A stretch of DNA of 64,000 bases from Bacteroidota bacterium (lineage in GTDB: Bacteria > Bacteroidota > Bacteroidia > Cytophagales > Cyclobacteriaceae), in the NCBI GenBank assembly GCA_018266055.1, contig JAFDYT010000008.1, positions 28,862 through 92,861 on the forward strand, given 5' to 3'. The notes under the pieces are model-generated. The model made no database searches and was not told where the DNA came from. It saw only the letters and a list, made by a program, of their open reading frames with translations. The first letter of the stretch is position 1. The number at the start of each line of letters is the position of its first letter. The translations under genes and the position numbers were made by a program. This document shows positions 1 to 9,897 of this stretch, in pieces.

Positions 1-75
1 CAGATTGTAAGCCAAAAAATTGCTACCGAAATTTTAGTTAAATTTAACGCCATTATGATGCCCGCTGATAAGTAA
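1..75 (+). CDS. 3' end of an unidentified upstream gene (partial)
   Basis: Frame 1 is open from the first base to a TAA at 73-75 and encodes 24 residues ending in FNAIMMPADK. It stops 4 bases before the ATG of the sensor gene at 80, a spacing that suggests one operon. The fragment is too short to assign to a family. It could be chance reading frame, but the tight junction and lack of stops favour a real gene end. Confidence 0.5.
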   Translation, partial: QIVSQKIATEILVKFNAIMMPADK

Positions 76-79
76 CCGG

Positions 80-2740
80 ATGAGAATACTCTCTTTACTA
101 TTTCTTGCCGTTTCGGTATTCCCTTCTTACTCTCAAATCCCTTTCTTTCAGTCGTATTCTTTGCTCAAAAAAAATGAGCAGATCAAAGTAAACGTTATTT
201 TTCAGGACCGTATCGGCTATGTATGGTTTGGAACAAATTCCGGACTTTTCAAATTTAATGGCGCTACATACAAGAATTTTACTGCTACCAATGGATTGCC
301 CGACAACGCAGTAACGGCGTTGGCCGAGGATTCCTTAGGACGCTTATGGATTGGTCATCAGACAGGGGTGATTTCGATTTTGGAAAAGGAAAATATTTCC
401 AAATTCAGCCCCGAAGAAGGTTCGGCGAAGGAGCCCATCTCGGATATAGTCTTTGATCATAAGGGAAGACTTTGGTTTTCGGCGGTTGACGAGGGACTTT
501 ACTATTACAGCAATAATCGTTTAAATCTTCTTGACGAAGTCGATGGTCTTCCGGACAAATTCATTTATGACCTGCAATTAGATTCCCTGGACAGAATTTG
601 GGCGGGTACCGACAGAGGGATTGCGATTTGTTCGATTAAAAAAGATCAGGTCGAAATCGAAGTGAAGAACAATAACTCGGGCCTTCCAGATAATATCATA
701 AGGAAGATCGTGTATGCCAATGGCAAAATGTGGCTTGGCTCTGAAGATCGGGGTTTACTCTCCACAGATTTAAAAGCAATAAATTTTACAAAAGAGGTAA
801 GCAACTGGACTGCCGGAGCAATCACAGACCTGGCTATGATTGGTGATGAAGCGGTGATCGCGCTCGAACAAACTGGTCTCTTGTTTCTGAATGTAAATAC
901 CGGAAAAGCAAGGAGCTACAACGCCTCCGATGACAAAGGCTTTTCGAAAATTAATTGCCTCTTGCCCGATCGGGAAGGTAACATCTGGTTAGGTGGCGCC
1001 GAAATGGTAAGGCGATTGCCCGCTTTTTCGCTTGACCATTATGATAAGAGCGATGTTCACGTAGATAAAAATGTGTCGTCAATTTGTGTCGATAAGAAAG
1101 AGAGGATTTGGTACTCAATAAATGGGAAACTTTTTTACAAGACTACAAATGCCGAAGCGGAAGAAATTGAAGCCTCATTTCTCCCAGATAGCCGTTGGAA
1201 GAATTCTTTTGTGAGTTGTACGTATGTGGACTCGCTCGGATTCGTGTGGGTTGGATTTCTCGGCCAGGGTGTAGCAAGAATAAACCCTGAAACACGTGAA
1301 GTGCTTTTTCTTGAGTCACTCAAAAACACAACAGTGCTTTCCATTAGTGGCGATCAAAGGTTGGTGTGGGTAGCGTCTCTCTCCGGCGCAATACAGATTC
1401 CGCTGAAGTCAAATGGAGCTGCCATAAAAAAATTTGATAAAAGTACTGGGCTCTCGTCAGACTACATTTATCAGGTTTTTATTGATCGGAAAAAAAGAGT
1501 TTGGTTTGGCACAGACGGAAAGGGAGTGGACATGATGGATGCCTCAGGGTTTCATCATTATGAAGAAGGACTTAATTCGAAAGTTGTTTTCGGGTTCGCC
1601 CAAGACGGGATGCAACGTATTTGGGTTAACACACAAGGCGATGGGCTCTATCAACTTGACGGCTCTAAATTCGTGGCACTCGCAACGAAGACTAAATCGA
1701 TACGAAGTACGGATATTAATTGTCTTGCCACTGATAGAAATGGAAATCTGGTAATGCTTCACGAATTGGGATTGGATGTGTATGATGTGCAAAAGAACAA
1801 AGTGTTTCGGATGGGAGAGGAGATTGGCTTGCGCGATTTTTCTCCAAACCTCAATGCGGTGGCACGTGACTTTCTTGGCACGCTCTACTTTGGTACAAGC
1901 CGTGGAATAGTTAGCTATTCGCCGCGCACCTTGCCGGAGCGCGCAACGGCGGAACCTCGCATTGAGAATTTGAAAGTATCGGGTAGAACCATTTTTCCCT
2001 CTGCCAGGGAAACATTTCGATACAATCAAAATGAAATCACGATCAACTATGTTGGGATATGGTATCAAAACGCCGATAACCTGCACTATCAATACCAGTT
2101 GGAAGGATTTGATAAATCCTGGATTGAAAGCAGAGACCATGCGGCTATTTACTCCGATCTTCCACCCGGCGAGTACACCTTTCGACTTCGCGTATCAGAC
2201 TCCGATTATTTTTCTTCTGAAGAAGCGAAAGTAACGTTCGAGATTAAGCCACCCTTTTGGCGAACCAATTTATTTTACATTCTTAGTGTAGTAGCGGTGG
2301 GCGTTTCTGGTTTTTTGATTGTAAAGTTTCGGGAGCGCAAGCTGGTTGAAGAAAAGCGAGTATTAGAAGAAAAAATTCACGAGCGGACTTTTGAAATTCA
2401 AAAACAGAAAGAAGAAATTCAAGCGCAGGCTGAGGAGATCATAGGTATCAATGAGAACCTTGAAATGCTTGTGAGGGCCCGAACCGCCGAACTTGAAAAG
2501 AAAAACAAAGCACTTGAAGAGTATGCGTTCATTACTGCGCATGAACTACGAGCGCCGCTGGCCAGCATTCTAGGTCTGGTAAACATTTTATCGAAAGTGA
2601 AACTCGAAGAACAGGATAAGGTAATTCTTGATCACCTTAAGGAATCCAGTGAGCGCCTGGAGTCTATTGTGCGCACCATTACAGAAGCAATTGAAAGAGG
2701 CGACACGCCCACCTTTGGCGATCATACCAGCGAAGATTAG
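80..2740 (+). CDS. Two-component propeller sensor protein ending after the HisKA domain (no ATPase domain)
   Basis: The 886-residue protein has a signal peptide (1-19), a long periplasmic region of two-component propeller blades with repeated W-F-G-T and I-W-x-G motifs (about 20-620), a Y_Y_Y domain (about 625-720), one membrane helix (about 728-748), a glutamate-rich coiled coil (750-815) and a HisKA dimerisation domain with H-box HELRAPL near residue 821. The stop comes only about 65 residues after this histidine. There is no HATPase_c domain: no N, G1 or G2 box follows in this frame, and none was recognised before the next gene. In known propeller sensors an ATP-binding domain follows, often with receiver and AraC domains. 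As it stands the protein could accept phosphate or dimerise with another kinase but could not phosphorylate itself alone. A frameshift is possible, but no ATPase-like sequence was seen downstream. Confidence 0.85.
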   Translation: MRILSLLFLAVSVFPSYSQIPFFQSYSLLKKNEQIKVNVIFQDRIGYVWFGTNSGLFKFNGATYKNFTATNGLPDNAVTALAEDSLGRLWIGHQTGVISILEKENISKFSPEEGSAKEPISDIVFDHKGRLWFSAVDEGLYYYSNNRLNLLDEVDGLPDKFIYDLQLDSLDRIWAGTDRGIAICSIKKDQVEIEVKNNNSGLPDNIIRKIVYANGKMWLGSEDRGLLSTDLKAINFTKEVSNWTAGAITDLAMIGDEAVIALEQTGLLFLNVNTGKARSYNASDDKGFSKINCLLPDREGNIWLGGAEMVRRLPAFSLDHYDKSDVHVDKNVSSICVDKKERIWYSINGKLFYKTTNAEAEEIEASFLPDSRWKNSFVSCTYVDSLGFVWVGFLGQGVARINPETREVLFLESLKNTTVLSISGDQRLVWVASLSGAIQIPLKSNGAAIKKFDKSTGLSSDYIYQVFIDRKKRVWFGTDGKGVDMMDASGFHHYEEGLNSKVVFGFAQDGMQRIWVNTQGDGLYQLDGSKFVALATKTKSIRSTDINCLATDRNGNLVMLHELGLDVYDVQKNKVFRMGEEIGLRDFSPNLNAVARDFLGTLYFGTSRGIVSYSPRTLPERATAEPRIENLKVSGRTIFPSARETFRYNQNEITINYVGIWYQNADNLHYQYQLEGFDKSWIESRDHAAIYSDLPPGEYTFRLRVSDSDYFSSEEAKVTFEIKPPFWRTNLFYILSVVAVGVSGFLIVKFRERKLVEEKRVLEEKIHERTFEIQKQKEEIQAQAEEIIGINENLEMLVRARTAELEKKNKALEEYAFITAHELRAPLASILGLVNILSKVKLEEQDKVILDHLKESSERLESIVRTITEAIERGDTPTFGDHTSED

Positions 2741-2832
2741 CCTTTGGAATCAATTGTGTTTCGCACAGATTATTCCATTCAAATAGAAAATTTCTACTTC
2801 GGATAAAAGTTTATAAACTGATGATCGATTGG

Positions 2833-2840
2833 TATTTTTG
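2833..2840 (+). promoter_or_regulatory. Candidate -7 element TATTTTTG upstream of the OMP gene
   Basis: TATTTTTG matches the Bacteroidota -7 consensus TAnnTTTG and lies 20 bases before the ATG at 2861. No clear -33 TTTG is visible at the usual 19-21 base spacing, so this rests on the -7 match alone. Confidence 0.35.
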
Positions 2841-2860
2841 ACGATCCGGTTTACCCGAGC

Positions 2861-4708
2861 ATGAAACTCATTAAACTTTTTCTGACAAATCAAATTTGCT
2901 ATGGAGGGCTAGTACTTCTGGTGATGGTATCGGCGAATGTCTTTGGTCAGAAAGTCGAGACAGTTCATCGGCCAAAATGGGTGCAGCGTGTCAAAACCAG
3001 CAAGAATTTCAATAAGGTACTGAAGATGGTTTCGCAAACTCCTCCCAAGGATGAAACGATTAACGAGAAGAGCGAAACACCTTATCTGAATTACAATGGA
3101 AAGATCGTACGAAAAATTATTGTGCGCCCTATTGGATTCGAAAAATCAGTGATTGACACTACGCGCAACCTCGCTAACTACATTACCAGAACGGCCGACC
3201 GCCTACACTATAATACTCGGGAGTTTGTAATACGCAACAATCTTTTCATCAAAGAGGGAAAACCTCTCAATCCTTATCGGGTAGCTGATAATGAGCGCAC
3301 GCTGCGGAATCTTAATTACATGAAAGATGCTCGGATTTATGTGAAGCCCATTGCCAATAATCCTGACTCGGTGGATTTGCTCGTGGTCACGCGCGACGTG
3401 TTTAGTCTTGGCGGCTCGCTTTCTCCCACCATTCCTTCCAAAGTGGAAGGAAGTATTCAGGATATTAACGTGGGTGGCCGAGGGCAGACTTTTCAGTATG
3501 GACAGCTGTTTGATACGAACCGTAAACCGAAAACAGGATATAAGCTATTTTACCAGGTCAACAACATCAAAGGAAGTTTTGTCGATGCCTCTGCTGGCTA
3601 CACCAATCTCAATGACGGCGTAAGCATTGGAAACGAAAACGAAAGCTCGCTTTACTTTCGGTTGAACCGAACTCTCTATCAACCTTTCGCCCGCTATGCC
3701 GGTGGCGCCGAGGTTAGCTTAAATACGTCGCACAATGTGTACAACAAACCGGATAGCCTTTTCGCACAATATAAATATGTGATCCAGGATTACTGGCTCG
3801 GGTATTCGTTTGGACATAAACGATTGCCCAACGATTTACATGAAAACCGTAACCGTACGTTTGTGGCCGTGCGCGCCTTTGATCAATATTTTCTAAGTAA
3901 AAAAAATACTACACTCACCGAGCCTGATCGCTTTGTGTATAGGAATCGGGAAGCCATGCTCGCTCAACTCACTTTTTTTCGCCAGGATTTTTACAAAACG
4001 CAATACGTCATTGGCTTTGGTCGCACGGAAGATATTCCTTATGGCTATAGACTTTCCTTCACTGCAGGATGGGAGCGTGAACTAGATCTCAAACGACCTT
4101 ACATGGCTAGCGAACTTTATTATAACATGGTGTTGCCCAGTGGCAGTATTTACACCTATACGCTGAAACTGGCCACGTACATGAATAACAAGCAGCCTCA
4201 AGACGAATACTTTTCATTTGATTTCTCGCGCTACAGTAAAGTCTACCTGATGGGGAAAATGAAAATACGTCATCAGTTCGGCATGGGGTACGCAGCACTC
4301 GGTAATCCTACAATCAAACGAGGAATCGATGTGCGCGACGTAAATGGAATTTTAGGTTTTTTGCCTGACAGTCTCGTGGGGTATCATCGACTTACTATGA
4401 CACAAGAAGCTACGGTGTTCACGCCGTGGAAAGTGATTGGATTTCGGTTGGCGCCGGTAACGCGTATCGATCTGGCCTTCATCGACCGATACCCGGGACT
4501 TCTTCGTTCGCGTAATTTTTATTCAGGCTTTTCGGCCGGCTTTCGCGCCAGAAATGAAAACCTCGTGTTCAATACCATAGAAGCCAGACTGTTTTATTAT
4601 CCCTCTGTGGTGGAAAAAATCGAGCACCTGCGCTTTACTGTGGCGGTCAATTTCAGAATCAAATACCCAACCAATTTGGTTAATAAGCCGGCTACCGTAT
4701 TTCCTTGA
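2861..4708 (+). CDS. BamA/TamA-like outer-membrane protein with POTRA-like region
   Basis: The 615-residue protein has a hydrophobic export signal ending near residue 29 (VFGQ). A region at about 80-185 follows the POTRA pattern: LFIKEGKPLNPYRV, then a helix with ERTLRNLNYMKDA, then a strand ending SVDLLVVTRD. The rest is rich in alternating aromatic/polar strands typical of a beta barrel (for example FRLNRTLY, YFSFDFSRYSKVYL, LFYYPSVV) and ends in strand-like sequence. Proteins of this kind insert into the outer membrane. The single POTRA-like unit and modest length differ from BamA itself, which has five POTRA domains and about 800 residues. The substrate is unknown. It appears to be transcribed alone. 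Confidence 0.7.
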   Translation: MKLIKLFLTNQICYGGLVLLVMVSANVFGQKVETVHRPKWVQRVKTSKNFNKVLKMVSQTPPKDETINEKSETPYLNYNGKIVRKIIVRPIGFEKSVIDTTRNLANYITRTADRLHYNTREFVIRNNLFIKEGKPLNPYRVADNERTLRNLNYMKDARIYVKPIANNPDSVDLLVVTRDVFSLGGSLSPTIPSKVEGSIQDINVGGRGQTFQYGQLFDTNRKPKTGYKLFYQVNNIKGSFVDASAGYTNLNDGVSIGNENESSLYFRLNRTLYQPFARYAGGAEVSLNTSHNVYNKPDSLFAQYKYVIQDYWLGYSFGHKRLPNDLHENRNRTFVAVRAFDQYFLSKKNTTLTEPDRFVYRNREAMLAQLTFFRQDFYKTQYVIGFGRTEDIPYGYRLSFTAGWERELDLKRPYMASELYYNMVLPSGSIYTYTLKLATYMNNKQPQDEYFSFDFSRYSKVYLMGKMKIRHQFGMGYAALGNPTIKRGIDVRDVNGILGFLPDSLVGYHRLTMTQEATVFTPWKVIGFRLAPVTRIDLAFIDRYPGLLRSRNFYSGFSAGFRARNENLVFNTIEARLFYYPSVVEKIEHLRFTVAVNFRIKYPTNLVNKPATVFP

Positions 4709-4784
4709 ACTGACAGGAACATCAATAAAGTAAGTGACGGTATTGCGGGATTAAATATTTATATTAGAAGTTAAAATCACACCT

Positions 4785-5804
4785 ATGAATTCGAATAAAA
4801 TACAGGGTAACTTTCTTTTGATTATTCTATTCGCTTCGCTCGCGTCAGTCTCATTTGGACAAAGTTGTACTACGGGAAAACTCGATCAGCGGGTTGCTGA
4901 TTTTTTAAAGAAATATGGATCAGGTCAAACCATGGCTCAATTAAAAGCAGCCACTCCGCAACAACTTAAAAGCGATGTAACCTATAGCTTCAACAAACTG
5001 CCAGAGGATAGTGTAAAGCGAATCACCATTACGAAAGATAAAATCAAAGTGAATGTGGTGAAAGCCAGTAGTAAATCTAAGCTCGCCGTGATTGTCAATT
5101 TTCATACGGGCGGATATATAAAACCCTTGCTGCCTTCGATGGAGTATGAGGCCATGCGGTTAGCCAGGAAGTTTAATGCCGTGGTGTTTGATGTTGACTA
5201 TCGAACAGCGCCTGAGTTTAAATTCCCTACCGCTTCAACCGACGCATACAATGCTTACCTCTGGGTACAACAACACGCTGCTGAGCACGGTGGCGATCCT
5301 GCAAAAATAATTTTAGCAGGAACCGGAGAAGGCGCTACGCTGGCTACTTTGGTTGCACACAGAGCCAAACGCGAAGCTAAATTGGCTGGCCTCAAATGTG
5401 TGATCATGATTTGCCCGCCGGTAGATAATCCAATCATCAGCTATTATGCCTCGTACGATGACAATGCAAGTGGCTACGGGCTAACCAAAGAAGAAATGAT
5501 TTTCTCGGCGCAATCCTATCTTGAAAAAAGCCAATGGTTCATGACTAACCCTGAAACATGGCCGATTTATGAAAAGGACTTTGCCGGACTGCCTCCAAGT
5601 GTCATTATCACCGCCGAGTTTGATGTGCTGCGTGACGAAGGCATTGCCTATGGAAAGAAATTAGAGAAGGCCGGCAATGATGTTTCTATTTTCTGCTACC
5701 CGCATCAGGTACATAATTTCGTTGGCCTTCCGGCCGATGCGGCGGAGATGAAGCAACTAAATGCTACGCTCACCGAGGCAGTAACTAAAGCACTGGCCAA
5801 GTAA
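4785..5804 (+). CDS. Secreted alpha/beta hydrolase of the HSL/esterase type lacking the nucleophile serine
   Basis: The 339-residue protein has a signal peptide (about 1-26, ending SFGQ). The fold resembles the hormone-sensitive lipase / acetyl-hydrolase family: HTGGY (about 105) stands at the oxyanion-hole HGGG position, followed by VDYRTAPEFKFP, a family hallmark. The acid D is in EFDVLRDEG (about 278) and the histidine in HQVHNFVG (about 309). The nucleophile elbow, normally GDSAGG, reads GTGEGA near residue 176, so glycine occupies the serine position. Codons there are acc gga gaa ggc, with no ambiguity. Either the enzyme is catalytically dead and binds a ligand, or it uses another nucleophile. 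The first glycine of HGGG is also replaced by threonine. The GNAT gene follows after 18 bases and may be co-transcribed. Confidence 0.8.
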   Translation: MNSNKIQGNFLLIILFASLASVSFGQSCTTGKLDQRVADFLKKYGSGQTMAQLKAATPQQLKSDVTYSFNKLPEDSVKRITITKDKIKVNVVKASSKSKLAVIVNFHTGGYIKPLLPSMEYEAMRLARKFNAVVFDVDYRTAPEFKFPTASTDAYNAYLWVQQHAAEHGGDPAKIILAGTGEGATLATLVAHRAKREAKLAGLKCVIMICPPVDNPIISYYASYDDNASGYGLTKEEMIFSAQSYLEKSQWFMTNPETWPIYEKDFAGLPPSVIITAEFDVLRDEGIAYGKKLEKAGNDVSIFCYPHQVHNFVGLPADAAEMKQLNATLTEAVTKALAK

Positions 5805-5822
5805 ATTGCTCGTTATAATCGG

Positions 5823-6350
5823 ATGGAAGAGGTGACCATACGAAAGGCCACACCGGCTGACCTTGAGTTGGTGTACACACTTTGCCGTCGATCGTATGCT
5901 GAGAATTTTGCAACCCATTGGCAACCCACTGGCCTCGAATGGTACTTTGAGAAAGTCTATAGTTTGAAGGGTATTGAAAGTGAACTCATCTCACCCGACA
6001 TTAATTATTTTGTGGCTTTCAGTGATTCTCAACCAGTGGGCTATATAAAACTTAACTTAGCGTCTGCTTTGAAAGAGATTTCTGCCGCCGAAGCGGCAGA
6101 AATTGAGAAGATCTATTTTCTTCCTTCTTATCAGGGAAAGGGCTTGGGCACAAAACTTATTTCACTAGCGCTGGACACGGCTCGTGCCCGCAATAAAAAA
6201 TGGATCTGGCTGGGGGTACTTACCAGCAATGAAAAAGCAAGAGTCTTTTATACAAACTTGGGTTTCAAGGTGCAAGATAAAATCACGTTGCCATTTTCCT
6301 TGTTGAAGGAGGAGCATCGTGATATGTGGCGAATGACGTTGCAACTTTAA
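5823..6350 (+). CDS. GNAT family N-acetyltransferase
   Basis: The 175-residue cytoplasmic protein has the GNAT core: an N-terminal strand VTIRKATPADLELV, the acetyl-CoA binding loop YQGKGLGTKLI (Q/R-x-x-G-x-G/A form) near residue 100, and the C-terminal WLGVLTSNEKARVFYTNLGF motif. It transfers an acetyl group from acetyl-CoA to an amine, but the substrate cannot be read from sequence. It sits 18 bases after the hydrolase gene on the same strand and faces the convergent sensor kinase gene at 6503. Confidence 0.85.
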   Translation: MEEVTIRKATPADLELVYTLCRRSYAENFATHWQPTGLEWYFEKVYSLKGIESELISPDINYFVAFSDSQPVGYIKLNLASALKEISAAEAAEIEKIYFLPSYQGKGLGTKLISLALDTARARNKKWIWLGVLTSNEKARVFYTNLGFKVQDKITLPFSLLKEEHRDMWRMTLQL

Positions 6351-6502
6351 GTGCTTTACTTTGCCTCGCCTTTGCACTTTGGCAACGAAATTCCTAGCTC
6401 AGCGCCTGATCAACTACGATCTTTAGCTTTGACAGCTAGGTCGGAAATCACAAGGAGGCGTAGCCTGGCTGAAGGGGTTTGTATAGGTGAAAACGAGTGA
6501 CG

Positions 6503-9500
6503 CTATCTAACCTTGCTCTTGGGCAGCGAAACAATAAACTCAGTGCCTACATTTGGTATGCTTCTCACGGTAATTTTTCCGTTGTGCCGTTGAATGATCG
6601 TGTGACAGATAAAAAGCCCAAGGCCAGTACCGGCGCCAACTTCTTTGGTTGTATAGAATGGCTCAAAAAGATGTTTCTGGGCCTCAGGAGTAATACCGAT
6701 GCCATTGTCTTTTACTTTTAAAATCACTTCGTCGACTGATTCACTGGTTTCAATACTGATCAATTTCTCCTCTTTGTTTTTTACCGCATAAATAGCGTTG
6801 TCAATAAGGTTAACGAACACCTGGCTGAGTTGTGCAGAATTAGCCTTTATCGAAGAGGTAGGTACGATATTTTTGGTGAGTTGAATGCCCATGTCGCTTA
6901 TTTTCTTATTTATAAGTACCAAGGCAATATCTATGCATTCTTTAAGTTCAACATTTGAATCTTGTTCTACTGATTCAACCGGGCTTGAAAATGTTCTTAG
7001 CCCCTTGATGATACTAGAAACTCTGACCACACCGTTGGTAATACTGCTCATAATCTCATCGCTTTCTTTTTTCCTTTCCTCAAGCTCACCGTCGGTCATT
7101 CCTTTTCCATTCGTTACGATTTCGTTTTGGATTTCTTTTAACGCTTGCACACCGCCCGAAATAAAATTGATAGGGTTGTTGATCTCGTGGGCAATTCCAG
7201 CGGTAAGCTGACCCAACGACGCCATTTTCTCTGCGGCTACCAGTTGTTGTTGAGTAAGTTTGAGATGTTCGTTTGTGGCCAGCAACTCATCGTTATTTTG
7301 TCGCAACTCTTCCTGACTTGCTTCCAGGCTTTTGTTAGACTCACTCAGTTCGTGTGTTTTTTCTTTGACGATTCTCTCCAATTCCGCTTTCTTTTGATAA
7401 AGTGAATAGGTACGCCACCGAACAATGCCGATCACAAAAAGGATAAAGCCAGTTGAGTATAGAGCATAAGCCCACCATGTTCTAAACCACGGCGGTTGGA
7501 TGGTAAATGTATAGCTGGCAATAGAGCTTTCTTTGCCGTAAATATTTTTTGCCTTTACCTGAAATGTATATGTTCCCTCGCTGAGCCTCGAGTAGCTTTT
7601 TTGTGTGGTGGCGCTCCAGGCAGACCACTCTTTGTCTTCGCCTTCGAGCTTTACAGCGAAAATTGTTTTAGGCTCGCCATCAAAAAATGGCGCCGCATAA
7701 TCAAATGATATCGTGTTTTTGTCGAAGGGGAGAGAGGCATGCTGCGTAGCGGTTTCTGCGGCTGTTTGGCCGCCCCACAGCAAGGTGTCTGTCGTTGAAA
7801 TTACCTGACGAATCAGGCATTGGAAGTCAAGGTCATAATTTCGGGTATCCTTACGTTGGTCATAGCGAATAAGGCCTTCAGTACCCGATAACCACAACAC
7901 ATCGTCTTCCAGGTTTAGCTCAGAGTAATATCCGAATTCAGGAAATCGCTTGAACGGTCTGTTCTCGTACACCGTGTCTCCTTTTGAGTTGACATATATT
8001 TTTACAATGTCATTTTTTTCGGAGGGGAATAACGGTAAAACATAAACGGATCCATCCTTTGATTGGTAGAGGCCCTGAATATTTCGTTGTCCATCGGAAA
8101 AGGTTTTTCCTAGCCCAGTATAGGGCTCAAATCGCTTGCTCGTGCTGTTATACCAGGAAAGACCTTTTTTAGAACAGACAATTATCTTGCCGCTAAGAGA
8201 AGCCAGTGTGGTGCAATATTCCGGTAGCCCGTCAGCCGATGTAAACCGCGTCATCGATTTTACACTCAGGTCATTTACGTTTAAAAAATCAACACGAGCT
8301 GCTGCACCAAAATTGTTATCCTCCAGTAGCCACAGAGATCCATCGGTGTTTTCAATAATCTGGCGATAATTTCCTTTTGACAAGTCGATTATCTTTTCTC
8401 TCACAAAGCGATTATTTTCATAACGCATGGCTAGCAAGGTATCGCGCATAGAAACATACAGTCGCCGTGGGTTGATTTTAGATTGTGCAATTGATGTTAT
8501 CTCAAGACCACTAAAAGCAGCCCTCATGGTGGTACCATTTACTTCAAAAAGGTGGTGAAATTCATCGGTGACGGCAAGGAGCTTCTCTTTGTCATCAATT
8601 TTGAAGTTTATCATTTGAGACACTCTATGCACGTCTGGCATGAGCTTCACAGCCTGGTTTTTGCTGTCGATGTAAAAAAGATTATTGTCTGTTCCCACAA
8701 ATCTTTTTCCCTGACTGCGAATGGAAGAAACTACACTGCCCACAAGCCCATTGCTTTTATTCCACTGGCTCATGTCCAATCCTGACTCGGTCTTGCTTAG
8801 CCTTCCTTGCAGGCCGTAATATCCCAGCCAGATATTTGATGTTCTGTCTTTGGCTACGGAAACCACACGTTGACCTTGAAAGAACGAACTGTCGTTATAC
8901 TTAGCGGCGATTTTACCCTCCGAATCTATAAGTAGAGCTCCATGAGCGAGGGTTCCTACAATAAAATAATCTTTATTGAACGGTGATGAATCAAAAAAGG
9001 CATCACCAACAAGATAGTTTTGCTCTTTCAGAATAAATGGTGTTGGTGGAGTTTTAGGATCGTAAAAGTACCTAATCATTTTTCCATCCCGACCTGTAGC
9101 CAAAAGTCGCTCATTCGTTTTAAACTCAATTGAGGAGGTCACTTGCCAGCTTACCTTATCGCCAAAGGGCGCCATGACCAATTCGCCATTTACAATCTTT
9201 TGTAGCCCAACGAGTCTTTGGCTTATGAAAAACTCATCATTGATCACGAAGCCATTGAAGAATAAGCCATTCGTTTGGGGAAGGTAAGTTTTGATGTGTT
9301 GAGTACCTTTTTCATACTCATAGATTGCCTCAATCGTGCAGAAGTAAATGTATTTGGAGGTAATATAAATGTGCCTTACGGCTCCCAACTTTGCAGAGTC
9401 GCCAAGTAAATTACTTAAACGTTTAAATGAGTACTTTCCTTTTTTGTCGATAGACACCATTCCAAATTCGCCACCTCCTCCCACATACGCCACTCCATCT

Positions 9501-9745
9501 TTATCTACCGCGAGACTTGCAGCCTGACAATTTGCAACAGGGACGAACTTTGTGCCGTCATACTGCGCCAACAGGAGCTCAGCAGCGACGTATAAGCTTC
9601 CGTTGGGTTGCTCGGCTATTGCCCAGGTGGACAAAGCCTCTTTGATTTTCATGTCATAGTGAGTGCTCAAAGGAAGTCCACGTTCTGACTGGGCGGCACT
9701 AATTATGTAAAAACAAATTAGGAGAACGGTCAGGGAACATTTCAT
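6503..9745 (-). CDS. Propeller / Y_Y_Y membrane sensor histidine kinase
   Basis: The 1080-residue protein has a signal peptide (1-18), a periplasmic beta-propeller region (about 20-650), a Y_Y_Y domain (about 660-740), one membrane helix (about 748-770, WWAYALYSTGFILFVIGIV), a coiled coil, and a complete kinase core. The H-box is AGIAHEINNP with histidine near 853. The N box is NLIDNAIYAV, G1 is KDNGIGI, the F box is LFEPFYTTKEVG and G2 is GTGLGL. This is a full orthodox kinase, unlike the shortened sensor at 80. No receiver or DNA-binding domain is fused and no response regulator is adjacent, so its partner is unknown. The gene is divergent from exbD at 9898. Confidence 0.93.
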   Translation of the reverse strand: MKCSLTVLLICFYIISAAQSERGLPLSTHYDMKIKEALSTWAIAEQPNGSLYVAAELLLAQYDGTKFVPVANCQAASLAVDKDGVAYVGGGGEFGMVSIDKKGKYSFKRLSNLLGDSAKLGAVRHIYITSKYIYFCTIEAIYEYEKGTQHIKTYLPQTNGLFFNGFVINDEFFISQRLVGLQKIVNGELVMAPFGDKVSWQVTSSIEFKTNERLLATGRDGKMIRYFYDPKTPPTPFILKEQNYLVGDAFFDSSPFNKDYFIVGTLAHGALLIDSEGKIAAKYNDSSFFQGQRVVSVAKDRTSNIWLGYYGLQGRLSKTESGLDMSQWNKSNGLVGSVVSSIRSQGKRFVGTDNNLFYIDSKNQAVKLMPDVHRVSQMINFKIDDKEKLLAVTDEFHHLFEVNGTTMRAAFSGLEITSIAQSKINPRRLYVSMRDTLLAMRYENNRFVREKIIDLSKGNYRQIIENTDGSLWLLEDNNFGAAARVDFLNVNDLSVKSMTRFTSADGLPEYCTTLASLSGKIIVCSKKGLSWYNSTSKRFEPYTGLGKTFSDGQRNIQGLYQSKDGSVYVLPLFPSEKNDIVKIYVNSKGDTVYENRPFKRFPEFGYYSELNLEDDVLWLSGTEGLIRYDQRKDTRNYDLDFQCLIRQVISTTDTLLWGGQTAAETATQHASLPFDKNTISFDYAAPFFDGEPKTIFAVKLEGEDKEWSAWSATTQKSYSRLSEGTYTFQVKAKNIYGKESSIASYTFTIQPPWFRTWWAYALYSTGFILFVIGIVRWRTYSLYQKKAELERIVKEKTHELSESNKSLEASQEELRQNNDELLATNEHLKLTQQQLVAAEKMASLGQLTAGIAHEINNPINFISGGVQALKEIQNEIVTNGKGMTDGELEERKKESDEIMSSITNGVVRVSSIIKGLRTFSSPVESVEQDSNVELKECIDIALVLINKKISDMGIQLTKNIVPTSSIKANSAQLSQVFVNLIDNAIYAVKNKEEKLISIETSESVDEVILKVKDNGIGITPEAQKHLFEPFYTTKEVGAGTGLGLFICHTIIQRHNGKITVRSIPNVGTEFIVSLPKSKVR

Positions 9746-9897
9746 ACTTTATGAGTTAGGTGGTATTGCAAATTAGTCAACACAAGAGTAATACCCTTCA
9801 GTGGATTAGAAATATTTTTACTGGTTGACCCCGTACTTTACTTATCTGTGACTAAATCAACCGCAACGCATTATGGAGCTAATTAAACACCTTTCCT

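Noticed and set aside
1544-2140. 198-codon leftward frame inside the first sensor gene
   Set aside because: It lies entirely within a clearly coding propeller/Y_Y_Y gene and has no recognisable domain or start context.
6351-6502. Terminator hairpin between the convergent GNAT and kinase genes
   Set aside because: AAGTGC/GCACTT and CCTAGCT/AGCTAGG pairs exist, but the loops are long and no T run follows.
9746-9897. A further Crp/Fnr box near TGTGACTAAATCAACC upstream of exbD
   Set aside because: The spacing is TGA-N5-TCA rather than N6, so it does not fit the site seen at the other promoters.
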